A DNA stretch of 64,000 nt from assembly GCA_017871115.1 (NCBI GenBank), contig JAFCIZ010000002.1, positions 761,001 through 825,000 on the forward strand, written 5' to 3'. Source of the DNA: Cunninghamella blakesleeana (Eukaryota; Mucoromycota; Mucoromycetes; Mucorales; Cunninghamellaceae). Under the pieces are notes generated by a model. The model saw nothing but the letters and a program-made list of their open reading frames with translations, did no database searches and was not told where the DNA came from. Both the position numbers and the translations under genes were made by a program. Every line of letters begins with the position of its first letter. Positions within the stretch are counted from its first letter, which is position 1. This document shows positions 26,034-37,800 of the stretch, in pieces.

Positions 26034-26280
26034 TTACCATGGTCTATTAAAAGAAAAAATGAGAAAAGTTAAAATCAATTTTTAACTATTATTATTAGTA
26101 TCTATTATTATTTTAGTATGAGCAATGGCCTTACCTTCCACAAGCACAATCAGGACACCAGCTAGTTTCGTAATATCTTTTATGAGAAAGACAATAATTC
26201 TTCCCCCGTGCTTGATTTATATTTTCTTGTAATGATGATGAAATTTTATTTACAATAGAGTTGATTTTCAATAAAGCCAT
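26034..26280 (-). CDS. Small Cys-containing protein, unknown function (51 aa)
   Basis: I do not recognise this gene; it is called from codon structure. Exon 1 (26135-26280) starts at an ATG followed by GCT and encodes MALLKINSIVNKISSSLQEN, then INQARGKNYCLSHKRYY and ETSWCPDCACG. It ends at a GTAAGG donor. A TTTTCTTTTAATAG acceptor gives a 10-nt last exon (26034-26043) that adds R-P-W and a stop (156 nt total). If unspliced, translation stops at CGR instead. The N-terminal half can form an amphipathic helix. Four Cys lie at C30, C42, C45 and C47, with H33, suggesting a small metal-binding knuckle. Codon use and reading are protein-like compared with nearby random ORFs. The upstream flank is unusually GC-rich for this window. 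Confidence 0.5.
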
Positions 26281-26901
26281 GATGATGATTATGTGTGATT
26301 GATTACTTTTTTTTTTATAATATTAATATTTATATAAAGTCTAAATGGATGATCAGTTTTTTTTTTTTAGATTAATGGATAAATGTTTTTTTAAGAAAAA
26401 AAAATTAGAAAGAAAAATGATTGAAAAAGAAAAAAAAGAAAGAAAAAAGAAAAAAAAAATGCGTTTTTTTTTTAAAAAAAAAAAAAGATAGAAAGGTAAA
26501 GTGACACATGGACTGGTCTGTGTTCTCTTCCCAAATTTCCCTTTTGGTTGTGAAAATCTTACTATTATACTTCCTCCCATGAGTCCTCTACGTTATCTCC
26601 AAAATCTAGTACTATTCAAGTGTATTTGTACCACACCCCATGATCATTTTTCATCGATAGGATTCTATTTTTTTGACTTTTCTTTAACCTCTTATTATTA
26701 TTTATTATCATAATTCCTCGGCTTAATATCTAATAAGTACATGGCTACCTTGTTATCAAATATATTTGGTAATGAGAAAAAATATATAATAATAATAATA
26801 ATATATAATGTAATGAATATGTAAAATGTATTTTTTTATAGGTTAATATATAATAATAATAAGCAATATATATGAAAATAATCTAATACTAAAAACTTTT
26901 C
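26281..26901. promoter_or_regulatory. Flank with a less AT-rich island (about 26490-26740)
   Basis: This lies between the 5' end of the small Cys gene and the 3' end of SPF1. After poly-A/T runs there is a roughly 230-nt block with noticeably more G/C than other spacers: GGACTGGTCTGTGTTCTC, CTTCCTCCCATGAGTCC, ACCACACCCCATGATC. ORFs through it on either strand lack protein-like composition. It could be the upstream control region of the small gene or a non-coding RNA. Confidence 0.35.
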
Positions 26902-27979
26902 TTAATCACGACGAGCAATTGGTTTAGCTTGATTGTCTGCAAATAAACTCTTGCTAACGATTTCAATTAAATAAGATACGGAAAAATCTAAAATCATGCA
27001 AAGAGTTAATCTATCACGGAACTATTGTGAAAAAAGAAAAATATATGTTAAATGTTAAATAATGTTAATTAGTATTTTTCCGAAATTTTCCTTATGTTAA
27101 TAATTATAAAAAAAGAGACTTACCGCACTTGGGAATGGGACTAAATTAATATATTCGTTAACTTCAGGGAAAAGCTCGGTGGCACCAGCAAATGCAATAC
27201 CTCCAACACTCATTAATCCATAGTACAATGTCTTGTTATCTTGAATGCGTTCACGGAATGGGTGACCCTATATAACAATGATAATAGTAATAACCAAAAT
27301 GTTTTAATGATTAATATTATAAGTAAAAAACAAACTATATTTATCATTTCTATATATATACTATTTATTCTTACTTGGTAATTAATAGCAAAAGTAGATA
27401 CTTGCATAGCTAATTGAATTAAATATACACCACTGTTTAATAAACTAGGTTCAAATTCACCTTCTAAATCAACTTCTTTTGGACTATAAAAGGCATATAA
27501 ACAGATATTACAGTGAGTAAAAAAAATATAAAAGCTATTTTAAATTTAAATATAAATAAAAATAAACTAATACTTACGGTTCATAGAATTTAGCAAGGTT
27601 ATTAATATAAATCAAAGCGGCAATGTGAACAGCAAATTGTCCAAGAACTGAAAGAATAATATATGGATTGAAGATGTTTGGTTGAGGACGCTCTTTTGAT
27701 AAACGCTCGATTGGTTTTCCACGAGAAATACATAAAAAGCAAACGGCCATTAATACACCAGAAATTGTCATTTGTGTATCACTAGATTTAATACCATCCA
27801 AATACAATACTGATAAACTGTAGGCTGTGATTAAGCAATTTAATGCTAAAATCTTATACATTTGAATAGTTGCTACAAGAGTACATCGACCTTGACGAAT
27901 GATATTATTAACTAAATAAATAAATAAATAAAGCCAATATTAAAAAATTGATATCTATATTATAATCATTGTTGATATC

Positions 27980-28013
<34 letters not shown>

Positions 28014-31000
28014 TACCTGCTACAACATTGCGAAGTTTTGACGTGAAAGGGGCAGCTACAGAGGCATCACCAAATTTGATAGTAGGAGGTTCTTCCATAT
28101 CCATATCTTCTAATAATTTATTAGCCATATTTTCCATCTTTTGTTTATTTTCTTGTGTTCGTCGTTGTTGAGGAGTCAAATTTTGTTGTTGTAATTGGTT
28201 ACGGTTGGCAACATAATCAGGGAAAAGATGAGCAATAGCTGGAGGAGGTGGAGGAGGTGGAGCATTGAATCTAGCAGCCATTTTCTTTTGTTGTTCATAC
28301 ATAGCTTTCAAACGTTCAATTCTATTTCTTTCAGCAATCTTTTGTAAATCTTCAGGTGTACCATCAAGTAAAGCAACTCCAATATGAGCTTGTTTTAAAG
28401 CACCAACATCATTTGTACCATCACCAGCCATTAAGGTAGTATATCCATGCTCTTTAAGACCGGTAAGTAAATATTCCTATATTAAATATATATAAAATAA
28501 ATAATAAAAAGCACATATAAATATATATTAATCCCACTATACTATATTTTTTATTATTGTTTCATTCATTAAACATTACCTTTTGAGATGGTGATACACG
28601 AGCATATACCCAAGTATGTTCTAACAATACATCCATAGTTGGCTTATTCATAAATAAGGACATGGCGGATCCAGCTAAACAAAAATCATATTTTTGTAAT
28701 AAAGTAGTATCCAATGGATCATTAGGGTTGATTTCCATATGAATAGTATCATCAATAGAATGTAATATAACACGGTTTTCATCAAGGTCACCTTCATCTT
28801 TGTCTATGATTAAAACATCGCGTTCCACAATAGCAACGTCACGGGCAACAGCACATGCAGTCAAAGGATTATCACCTGTAATCATAATACAACGATGGGA
28901 AGATTCATTTAATTCCTTGATAGAAGCAATAGCATCATCCTTTAAGGGACAAGTAAATACGATAAAACCGGCAAAAGTGAGATCAGATTCTACATTATTT
29001 CTTTCAAGATTATTAATCTATATTCAACCATGTGTTTAAAATATATATTAAAGTAAGTAAAAAAGTTTAAAAAAAGGGAACATTTTAATAGCTTAATATA
29101 GTATGTTACACACTTACTTGATCGGTATTTAATCCATCATCCAAGAATTTGTAGCCAAGAGCAAGGACACGACTTCCTTTACGAGTGAAGTATCGATAAG
29201 TATCAATATAATCAGTAGGAATTTCCTTATACATGGTTCTTAAAGTTTCGGGAGCACCTTTAACACTAACAAATGTTTTTGGTCTAGAAAATTCAGGTCG
29301 ATTAATATATGAGACAGATGATTGACGTTTTAATGCTGAAGAGAATTGGAAACGTCGTCGAATTTGTAAATTTTCACGATGATTGTTTTTTGCAGATACT
29401 GTATCATTTTTTCCAAGTTGCCAATCTAACGCTTTTAAAGTTTCTTTTTCCATAGGATCACCAACAACACCATCTTCTAATTCTACTAAAGCATGTGCTG
29501 TAGCAAGAACCCATTTTGTAGTTTCAAGCACTTCAGTTGCTGGTATTAATTCATTTAATGGTTGACCAGGGCTTTTTTAAAATTAAAATAATAATGATAA
29601 AAAGATTTATAGATAAGTATAAATTATTTTTAGAAAAAAAAATATTAATTAATTATCTTAATTTATATATATTTACATTGCAGAAGCCACACCATCAAAT
29701 AATAAATCCTCATCAGTTAAAGTACCGGTTTTATCAAAACAACAAACATCAACACGTCCAGCATATGGAATACGGAAAGGCTCGGTACAGAAGATAGCTA
29801 TAAAAAGTTATAAATGAATGAATAAATAAATAATTAAATAAAGATTACATCAGCAATAAATTTCTTCTTTTTCATGAATTTAAAAATATTAAGGCTTACC
29901 AAATTTTGATAACGCAACCAAACTACTATTAACAGCCAAACTAAGTTCCATTGGTAATTCAGGGGGCACCACAGATGTAATGATAAGAATACAATCCAAT
30001 AATAATTTTGAACGTTTGCGATCATTTTCAATACCTTTAGTCCAAACATACCAGGCGGCAGCAATAGCGAAAATCAATAAGAAAAGAATAAATAACAAAG
30101 CTTCAAAGTTATTTGCTGAGACACGTTCTGTTGAAAAAATCATCGTACGTACCAATTCACCTTGAGAAGTACCGAAACCAGTTCGTGCAACAATACAAAT
30201 ACATCCATTATCAGGAGCACCCCCAGATGTAGGGCCAGTCACTTGAAGAATCTTAGTACCACCATATAATACATTAAGCTTATCAGTGTTAGCTAAATCA
30301 AAATCTTCATTAGGATTTCGTAATGCAACGGATTCCTAAAAGTGAGTAAAATTAAAAAAATTAACAAAAATATTAAGCCACTTCTTTATATTACGCTCTG
30401 CATAAATTTACTTTATTTTATTTTAATTATTTATTTATTTATTCATTTGTTTTTTATTATTATTACCTTAAGTAAAGGAGTGGATTCACCAGAAAGCATG
30501 GCTTCGTTAACAATACAAGTACCATCAGCAATAACCATATCACAAGGAACACCTTCATCATCTTTTGTTCGCACTATTAGTAAAAAAAAAAAAAGAGAGA
30601 GAGAAATAAAAATGATTAAAGTGAGTAATTTTATTATCATACATGCTACTTCTTTTTCATTATATATGCGTAACAATAATGATTTCACTTACCAACTGAA
30701 ATCACATCGCCTGGGAGTAATTCATCTGTTTGAACTTGGATCCATTTCTTTTCACGTTTAACGTAAATAGTAAAAGGTTTTTGGTTCATTCCTCTAAATT
30801 CACCAATGGTTTTAAGACGTTGGAATACTACTGTACATTCAAAGACAACAAGCATGAATAAAGTAAATAAAGAATAATACCAGTATTCATCTAAACACCA
30901 TAAACCGACACAAAATATTTGGAACACGAAGAATGGTGCAACTGCATGTTCTTTAAATAATTCAGTAAAAGTTGGCATAGGAATTTCGAACCTATTTTTT

Positions 31001-31896
31001 TTTAAAAAAAAAAAAAATGATTAATATCACCTATCACATATTTACAAACATTGGTTTCTTTATATATATTATGTATAAATATGTAATTACTTATTATTTC
31101 CGTAAGTCTCTGTTGCTTCTTTAATACCATTTTTATCCAAACCTGTCGTATTTTGAAAGGTTGATACAGATGGATGTAAATCGGAGGGATACAAAATCAT
31201 TCTAAATTGTTTTTTATCTTCGTCCCAGATATATTTCTTTTGTTGGAAAATGAATGAAATTTCACCATCAGGATGTACAGAATTAGGCTCTCCATGATGT
31301 AAGTCGCAAATAGTTCCAGTTCCTTGGTAACGATATGGGGCAATCATAATTTTAGTTGCCTTACGTATATCATTTTCCTATTATAGAATTATATATTAAA
31401 AAGAAAGAGAAAGAACGAGCACATTTAATATTACAATACTTGACATGATTTTGTTTTTCTAGTACCCTTATCATTACTAATAGTATACTCTTTTTTTCTT
31501 TCTATATTTACCTTCAAACAAGTGATTTTTGCCTTAATTTTGATATTCCATTGACCTGATAAAAAGATCATAGCTTGAAGTACGATGATAGTAGTTAAAG
31601 TAACAAAAGTCCATTCTTCAGAGCCCAAATAGGTTTCATATTCAATATAATACATATACATAAAAACGGGATAAATAATAGTGAAAGGCCATATGTAAAG
31701 ATGCCATTGTCTTGACAATGGCCTTAATAAGGCTGCAGCTGCAATCCGTGGCGATTGAATCAGTGTTTGCGTCCTAAAATAAATTCATAATGAGTAAAAA
31801 AAAAAAAATAAAAAAAAAGATGACAGTTAATAGATGATACACAAGTATACATATATATATATATATTATTTATAAACAAAAAGTTTTCGGTTACAT
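26902..31896 (-). CDS. SPF1: P5A-type ATPase Spf1 (ER transmembrane-helix dislocase)
   Basis: P5A ATPases (yeast Spf1, human ATP13A1) sit in the ER membrane and extract misinserted transmembrane helices. About fourteen exons run leftward; the rough sum is 1,190 aa, normal for the family. The P5A signature [13 protein letters not shown] lies near 29930-29960. The phosphorylation loop [14 protein letters not shown] is near 29720-29750, the actuator motif MLSGEST near 30490, MITGDNP near 28880 and the hinge [11 protein letters not shown] near 28410. N-terminal membrane segments ([24 protein letters not shown]) match the Spf1-specific start. C-terminal helices end with [18 protein letters not shown] and [10 protein letters not shown] Pro-rich loop ([17 protein letters not shown]) follows the hinge. 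The only start that fits frame is an ATG split by intron 1: AT at 31895-31896, then G at 31773, giving [11 protein letters not shown]. That point is inference. Confidence 0.93.
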
Positions 31897-33092
31897 TAAA
31901 CACTAAAATAATTATTGCACAAAGAGCAATCTAAACGGTTAAAAAAAAAAAAAAAGAAAGAAAAGGAAAGTGAGAGAAGAAAAAAAGATTGGTTAAATAA
32001 AATTTTTACCAAAAAAAAAAAAATTAACTGAATTTAAAAATGATCAAATCGTTGGCCTACACCTGTTTTTGCTATAATTTTTTTTATGTACATCAACTTC
32101 AATAAACACATAAATGAAAGCTATATAATATGTAGACTATACCATTCAAAAATCAAATATTTTACCATCTATAATATAAATTAATGTAGACTATCAGGTA
32201 TATATATACTTACGAATAGAAAATGTATGGTTGTATTTATTTTAATAAAATAGAATTAGATAATAATGAAAAGATGAAGATATACGTTTATTATTCTTTA
32301 TTGATATTCTATTTAAAGTTTAGTTGATGAACAATCATAAAAAAAAAAGTATGGCCCCGTGATGTTTTTAAAAAATAAAAAATTCATGACAATTATTTAT
32401 TTAGCATTTTGACACTATTTTAATAACGAAACAAATTGTATTGGATTATTATTATTATATATATATATTATTATTATGATGATGATGATGATGATGATGA
32501 TTGCTATTTCTGGATTACATAATTTTATACTATTTCCCCACAATAAATGAATTCCCTAGATGCACAGAGAAGTAAAAAAAAAAAGTAGACTGAGTTTCAA
32601 CTATTTTTATTTCATTCTAAATATTTTTTTAAAAAATTTAATCAACCTGTCCTTAACCGTTGAGTGATTTTATATAACAGAAAAAGTGTATTCAGTATGG
32701 TTAAAAACAAGCTAGAAACATTTGGTAAGACAACCCCATTTTATATCCCCGATATTCAGTTGGATGGATTTTTTTCAGAACATAGCGAACTTAAATCATT
32801 CATATACCAAAGGGGCAATCTAAAAATGAAAAAAGAAAATACATATATATATATAAATGTTATTAACATTTATATTAAAATATGAATAAACAAAACTATA
32901 TAATTTATTATTGTTTACTTTATTATAGAACATAATATGTAATAGCAAATCAAGTCAAGTTGGAACGTAAAGATATATAAACCAGGCACACATAAGAAAC
33001 ATGACAGTAAAACATATGCATAGCCATCATGAGAGTAGACCATTTAAATTTTATTATATTAATATAAAAAATAAAGAGAAAGCAAAAGAAAT

Positions 33093-33119
33093 ATAAAGAG
33101 TATTATATATACTCTTTAT
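33093..33119. repeat. Perfect 11-bp inverted repeat, 5-nt loop
   Basis: ATAAAGAGTAT at 33093-33103 pairs exactly with ATACTCTTTAT at 33109-33119. Function unknown; it could be a terminator-like hairpin or chance in AT-rich DNA, though each arm contains a GAG core that makes chance less likely. Confidence 0.6.
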
Positions 33120-33173
33120 TACGTAGTATTTTCACTTCATTATATTTTTTATAATGACAAAAATAAATAGCTT

Positions 33174-33193
33174 CATTTCAGAATATAAATAAA
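33174..33193 (+). repeat. 20-bp direct repeat, left copy
   Basis: CATTTCAGAATATAAATAAA, identical to 40365-40384. The two copies bracket the duplicated gene pair. Confidence 0.7.
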
Positions 33194-33655
33194 AAATGAT
33201 CATCATTATTCTACCTATTTTTTATTTACTATTATAAATTAATAGTGTCGTGTTATATAGCATTTTATAAAAAATTTGATTAGTCGCTTGTTACCTGTGT
33301 GTTACCCTGTGTGCCTAACATGCCAGTATTTAATATAATCTAAATTTGATTAAAAAAGAAATTGAATTATAATACCAATGAAGTGGGTGGCATGAAAAAA
33401 GATGAAAAAATGATGGTAAAATAAATATATCAGATATAATAATTTTATTGATTAAAAAATATTACAAAATTAAAGAAAATTCTCAATTGTAACCTGCTCA
33501 AATTTAAAAATCTGAAGAAAAAAGACTGTATTTAAAAATATACGTGCTTTATATTTTTTAAATAAGCTTTATTCAATTCTCATTGTTTCTTTCAATTTTT
33601 TTAAAAATATATTACAATCATTACCATTGTTATTGTAGCAATATATTAGTAAATT

Positions 33656-33687
<32 letters not shown>

Positions 33688-34177
33688 TACTATAATAGCA
33701 ATAATAACAAATTAATTTTATTTACTGCTACTATTATATTATTTGTTTTTAAGCGATTTATTCTATTTTTATTAAAATATATTTATATACATATTGAGTA
33801 TTTTTATATTGGAAATAATAATACTAATAATTACAAGTCATTCAAAGGCGATATTATATTACAAGCGGACAAGGTACAATATACACAATAATAAGTAAAA
33901 TATATGAAGTTTGTTGCTATTATTATTAATATTTTGGTATAAACAGAGTAATGCCCATTATTGAGTACATTAATACATAAATAAAGACACAATGGTTTTT
34001 TATCCTTACCTATTGTTTTTTCAAACAATTGTTTATAAAAAACAAAAATTATTTTCTTTTTTATACATTCTTTTGTTTTTGTTATTACTATTATCATTAT
34101 TACTTTTCAATAACTTTTATCGACTATATCAATTATATTAAAGATAACTTTCTATTAAAATAATAATATTATCGTAC

Positions 34178-34455
34178 ATGTTCAACTACAAGCGATCAAT
34201 ATCTCGAGAAAATGTTTTTTCCAACCACAATAATAATTTTAAATTACCTTCTATATCTTCAACAAATCTTAAGCGTCAACGAACCAATTTTTGGCCAAGG
34301 TCAAGAATCTCAGTAATTGGTACAAAAAGAACTATTTCTCAACAGATATCTTCTAATAAACGCCATCTAATAAATAATGAAATAAATAATCAGTCAAAAG
34401 GTCAACCAAATAATATTCAACGTAAATTATAAAATAAAATAAAATAATATTTAGT

Positions 34456-34491
<36 letters not shown>

Positions 34492-36518
34492 CAAATTTCA
34501 ATGCTTTTATATTTAGGCTCTATCGCTTCTTCTTCTTCTCATTCTCAATCTGTTTCTGTTCCTCAAGCTATTAATAACACCTATAACGACACTTCTTTTG
34601 GAGCTTTTCAACATTTTACCAATAATAACCAAGCTAGCCCTCCTAGCAGTGGTGATACAGATGGTAAAGTAAAATATATAAATATAACATGCATATATGA
34701 CTATATAATTCAAAAATAACTAATTGATCTTTTATTTTATTTTTTATTTCGACTATAGATAGTGTTGATTTGGAAGATGATGGTGACTATTTTAGAGGTA
34801 TATTAATCTGATATTTTTTATTTATTTATTTATATATTTATATAACCTTATTTTATTTTAAAAAAAGAGCACACTTACTAACTTAATAAACTTTAGTACC
34901 TCTTAATTCTAGGAGAATTCGGGGCGTTCATGGCTTTACAATAAATACTGATGGAATTGTTTACACTGCAACTGGCATAAAAGCTGATCTTGATATTATT
35001 TGTGGAATTCCTTATGTATCCTTAGTAAACAATTATGATGAACAACGTGTTCCTCTGGAAGAAATTATGATAGATACTTTTATGCGTACTTTAGTTGATC
35101 ATGGCACTTTGAATAATTACGTACTAATACACCGCAATGGAGATAAAACGAACTGTAGTCTTAGTAATCTAGAACTACGTGAACTATTTCCACTTCAATC
35201 AAGAATTGATGTACCAGAGACACTCCCAGATGCATTTAAAATTGATATTTATGGAAATATTTATAAAGATAAACAACTTATAGAATCAATACATCATGAA
35301 ACTGGCCATTTTATCATTCCTTTCCAATACGACGATAATAAATACGATATACCTTGTAAACAATTGGTAATAGATTCTTTCTCTAATGGTTTTCAGCAAA
35401 AATATTATCGTATCGCTCATATAGATGGTGATGTACAAAATAACAGTTTATCTAATTTACGTTTTATGGATTCCGATAGTTTCGTAAAACATATGGCGCA
35501 AGTTTTTCAAAGGTTATACGGTCGTCATAAAGAAGAATTTCGATCTTTTATTGATATAGAATTTGATGATTATTTATACTCGTTTTCTAAAAAATACATT
35601 ATTACTAATTTGGGTGCAATTTACAATATCGAAGAAAATAGAATGGTAACGCCAATAACATTACCTTGCGGTTCCCTTGGTGTTGAATTGATTAGTGAAT
35701 CTAGAAGAAATAATGAATCAAAAAGTAAGGTGCTCCCTATTGATGAATTGGTCACTTTACATTTTATTGGGGAACAGCCGAATTATCATCGTATTCGCCA
35801 TATAAATAATAATGTAACAGACAACTCTATCACTAATCTGGACTATATTCCTGAATCTGAAGAGGCTTTCCTACCTACACCTAATGATATTCATTTGACA
35901 ATACCTACACCAAAATGGAAAACACCTAATTATCAAGTACATAATAATCTTATTATTGATAATAGGTTGCAACCTGACATATTTCTTAATGATGGTTGGA
36001 CAACACTTGACACTGTTCACGGCCTCACTTTTGAAAATTATTATATTTCGGCAAGAAAAGCTATCGTAATGAGTTTTGATGGAGAAACTGCATCATTATT
36101 ACCTATTAAACACCTTGGGAAAGGCTATAAAATAATAGAATTGTTTGATACTGAAGGAATAAAACATAAATTCTATGTTCATTTACTAATGGCCTGGAAG
36201 TTTTGTGAAGGCGAAAGTAACACCCGAAATATTATTTATTATAGGAATGGAGATAGGAATGATAATAGCTCAAGAAATTTAGAATGGCAGTCAATTAATG
36301 ACAATAGAATTGCAATTTTTGCAAGGCCTATAGTGATCACAGATGTAAACGATCCCCAAATAACTCAAACATATTCAACCATTGGAAAAGCTCAAGCTGA
36401 TCTCCCTTATAATTGCATTTATTATTGGCTGGGTGAAAGAGAATTTATTGCTACCATTAGTCGAGCATTTTGGAAGAATAAATGGAGAGTACTTTCACTT
36501 CAACGCCTAGATGAATAA
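34178..36518 (+). CDS. Gene A: tandem NUMOD4/HNH_3-like module protein (683 aa), function unknown
   Basis: Exons 34178-34421, 34517-34663, 34759-34797 and 34897-36518 total 2052 nt. Residues 1-143 are basic and disordered (start MFNYKRSISRENVF). The rest looks like four successive modules. Each has a NUMOD4-like strand (AFKIDIYGNIY, KYIITNLGAIYNI), a helix (PIDELVTLHFIG, PCKQLVIDSF) and an HNH_3-like segment: LIHRNGDKTNCSLSNLEL (H222, N229, N234), IAHIDGDVQNNSLSNLRF (H318, N326, N330), IRHINNNVTDNSITNLDY, IIYYRNGDRNDNSSRNLEW. Module 4 has Tyr in place of His, and the residue before His varies, so the canonical His-His/Asp-His pair is absent. The C-terminus (ITDVNDPQITQTYSTIGKAQ, later RAFWKNKWRVL) resembles NUMOD1. 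These modules normally occur once, in homing or phage HNH endonucleases. It is paralogous to gene B, 1.3 kb downstream. Inference: a DNA-binding protein, possibly nuclease-derived. Confidence 0.8.
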
Positions 36519-36606
36519 CAAAAAAAAATTTAATATAAAGGTAATTTTTCGTATATTTAACTTTTTTCTATTCATTTTATATAAATATAAATATATATCA
36601 TACAGT

Positions 36607-36653
<47 letters not shown>

Positions 36654-37657
36654 AACTAAATAAAGGACATGAATAATAATATAAAAACATTATACATAGT
36701 ATATGAAACCAAATAATATCCATTTTTTAACGAGATCTACGTTGCAATTATTAGTTTTTTCAGATAAACGAAAATTCTACAATTAGTTGTTTATCTTTGT
36801 AACTAAATTGTAATATAAAAATAACAGTAGTAACAAAAATACTCTACCAAAAAAAATACCATGAAATCCTCTAGTACAAATACTTGTAGTGTTGAATAAT
36901 TACTCGCAAGTTAAAAAACATATTAATAAAATATAGAATAAAATCAATCAAATTATTCATTTTATATGACCCTATACGCAAGAAAAAAACAAGAATTATT
37001 ATTCTTTCTCTTTTACAAAAAAAATAGCAAATAATTATGTGCACATAAAATAAAAGAAAAAAAAAAATTTTTTTTTTAAAAAAAAAGGTATGCAGAGAAA
37101 AAAAATATGCAGTTTTTACTAGAAAGGGAATGTTTCCATAAAGTTTCGGTGCTTAAATCTTTATGCGCTTAATTTTTTTATAAAAACTCTTTTTCATTGT
37201 TCTTTTCTTTAAGTTTTCTATAAATATATTTCCATCATTGTTATTTTTATTGTTATAGCATATTATTATATATACTATTGTTATAATAACATTAGTCTCT
37301 TTTCACTCACTGTTATCAATCTATTAATGATCTTTAAAACAATATATTTTATTTACTTATTTTTAAACATAACTTTCTAATATATATAAAGTACTTTCAC
37401 GTTAGAAAATAACGATAATGGACTTTACGAGATGTTCAAAATGAAGACTAAATTATATTACAAACTCACACTATATATTATATACTATAACAATTAAGGA
37501 ATATGACGCTTATTATTATTGTTTTTATTTTTGTATAAACAAAATGATAAAAACGTAAATATATATAAAAGCTCACTGTTTCTTTATTTAATCAGTATTA
37601 AGCTCAATAATGAACCCCAAATAGTTATATATATAAACAATATTCCTTTATCGTCTT

Positions 37658-37700
<43 letters not shown>

Positions 37701-37800
37701 TATAAATTCACTTTTATTATTATTATCTACACGTTTATTCAGTAGATTTTATTAATTATAACAATTTTATTTTACTTTATTTAAAAAAATATAACTACAC
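36519..37800. other. Spacer between paralogues A and B, contains B's duplicated upstream DNA
   Basis: 1.28 kb, AT-rich. A long T run followed directly by a long A run spans about 36608-36655. From about 37150 it aligns with 33500-34177 upstream of gene A, for example ATTATATTACAA at about 33850/37453 and TTTTTGTATAAAC at about 37528 against TTTTGGTATAAAC upstream of A. The last bases before the ATG are almost identical (ACATGTTCAACTA). No gene is seen. Confidence 0.5.
36608..36655. repeat. Back-to-back poly-T / poly-A tract
   Basis: About 26 T are followed immediately by about 22 A, a perfect self-complementary homopolymer tract. Shorter versions occur elsewhere (26008-26034, 37063-37087). 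Confidence 0.9.

Larger units (their letters stand above)
31897..34177. other. 2.3-kb spacer: SPF1 promoter and duplicated 5' flank of gene A
   Basis: The SPF1-proximal part has a CT-rich strand (31940-31985, minus-strand CTTCTCTCACTTTCC). Further right are an ATG/GAT trinucleotide run (about 32475-32502), an unexplained 74-codon reading frame (32664-32885), a perfect 11-bp hairpin (33093-33119) and the 20-mer CATTTCAGAATATAAATAAA (33174-33193). From about 33500 the sequence aligns with 37150-37800, so the duplication that made the gene pair includes more than 600 nt upstream. No confident gene is present. Confidence 0.5.

Noticed and set aside
26501..26713. 70-codon ORF on + in the less AT-rich island
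   Set aside because: Composition is not protein-like, it has no splice partners and it ends in Tyr/Leu repeat noise. The region is kept only as an island of interest.
32475..32502. GAT trinucleotide run as possible short tandem array or CRISPR
   Set aside because: Simple microsatellite with no spacer structure. No CRISPR is expected or seen in this nuclear fungal DNA.
33583..34097. Overlapping ORFs on both strands upstream of gene A
   Set aside because: They lie in the duplicated upstream segment but are not conserved as frames in the copy upstream of gene B, so they are not coding.
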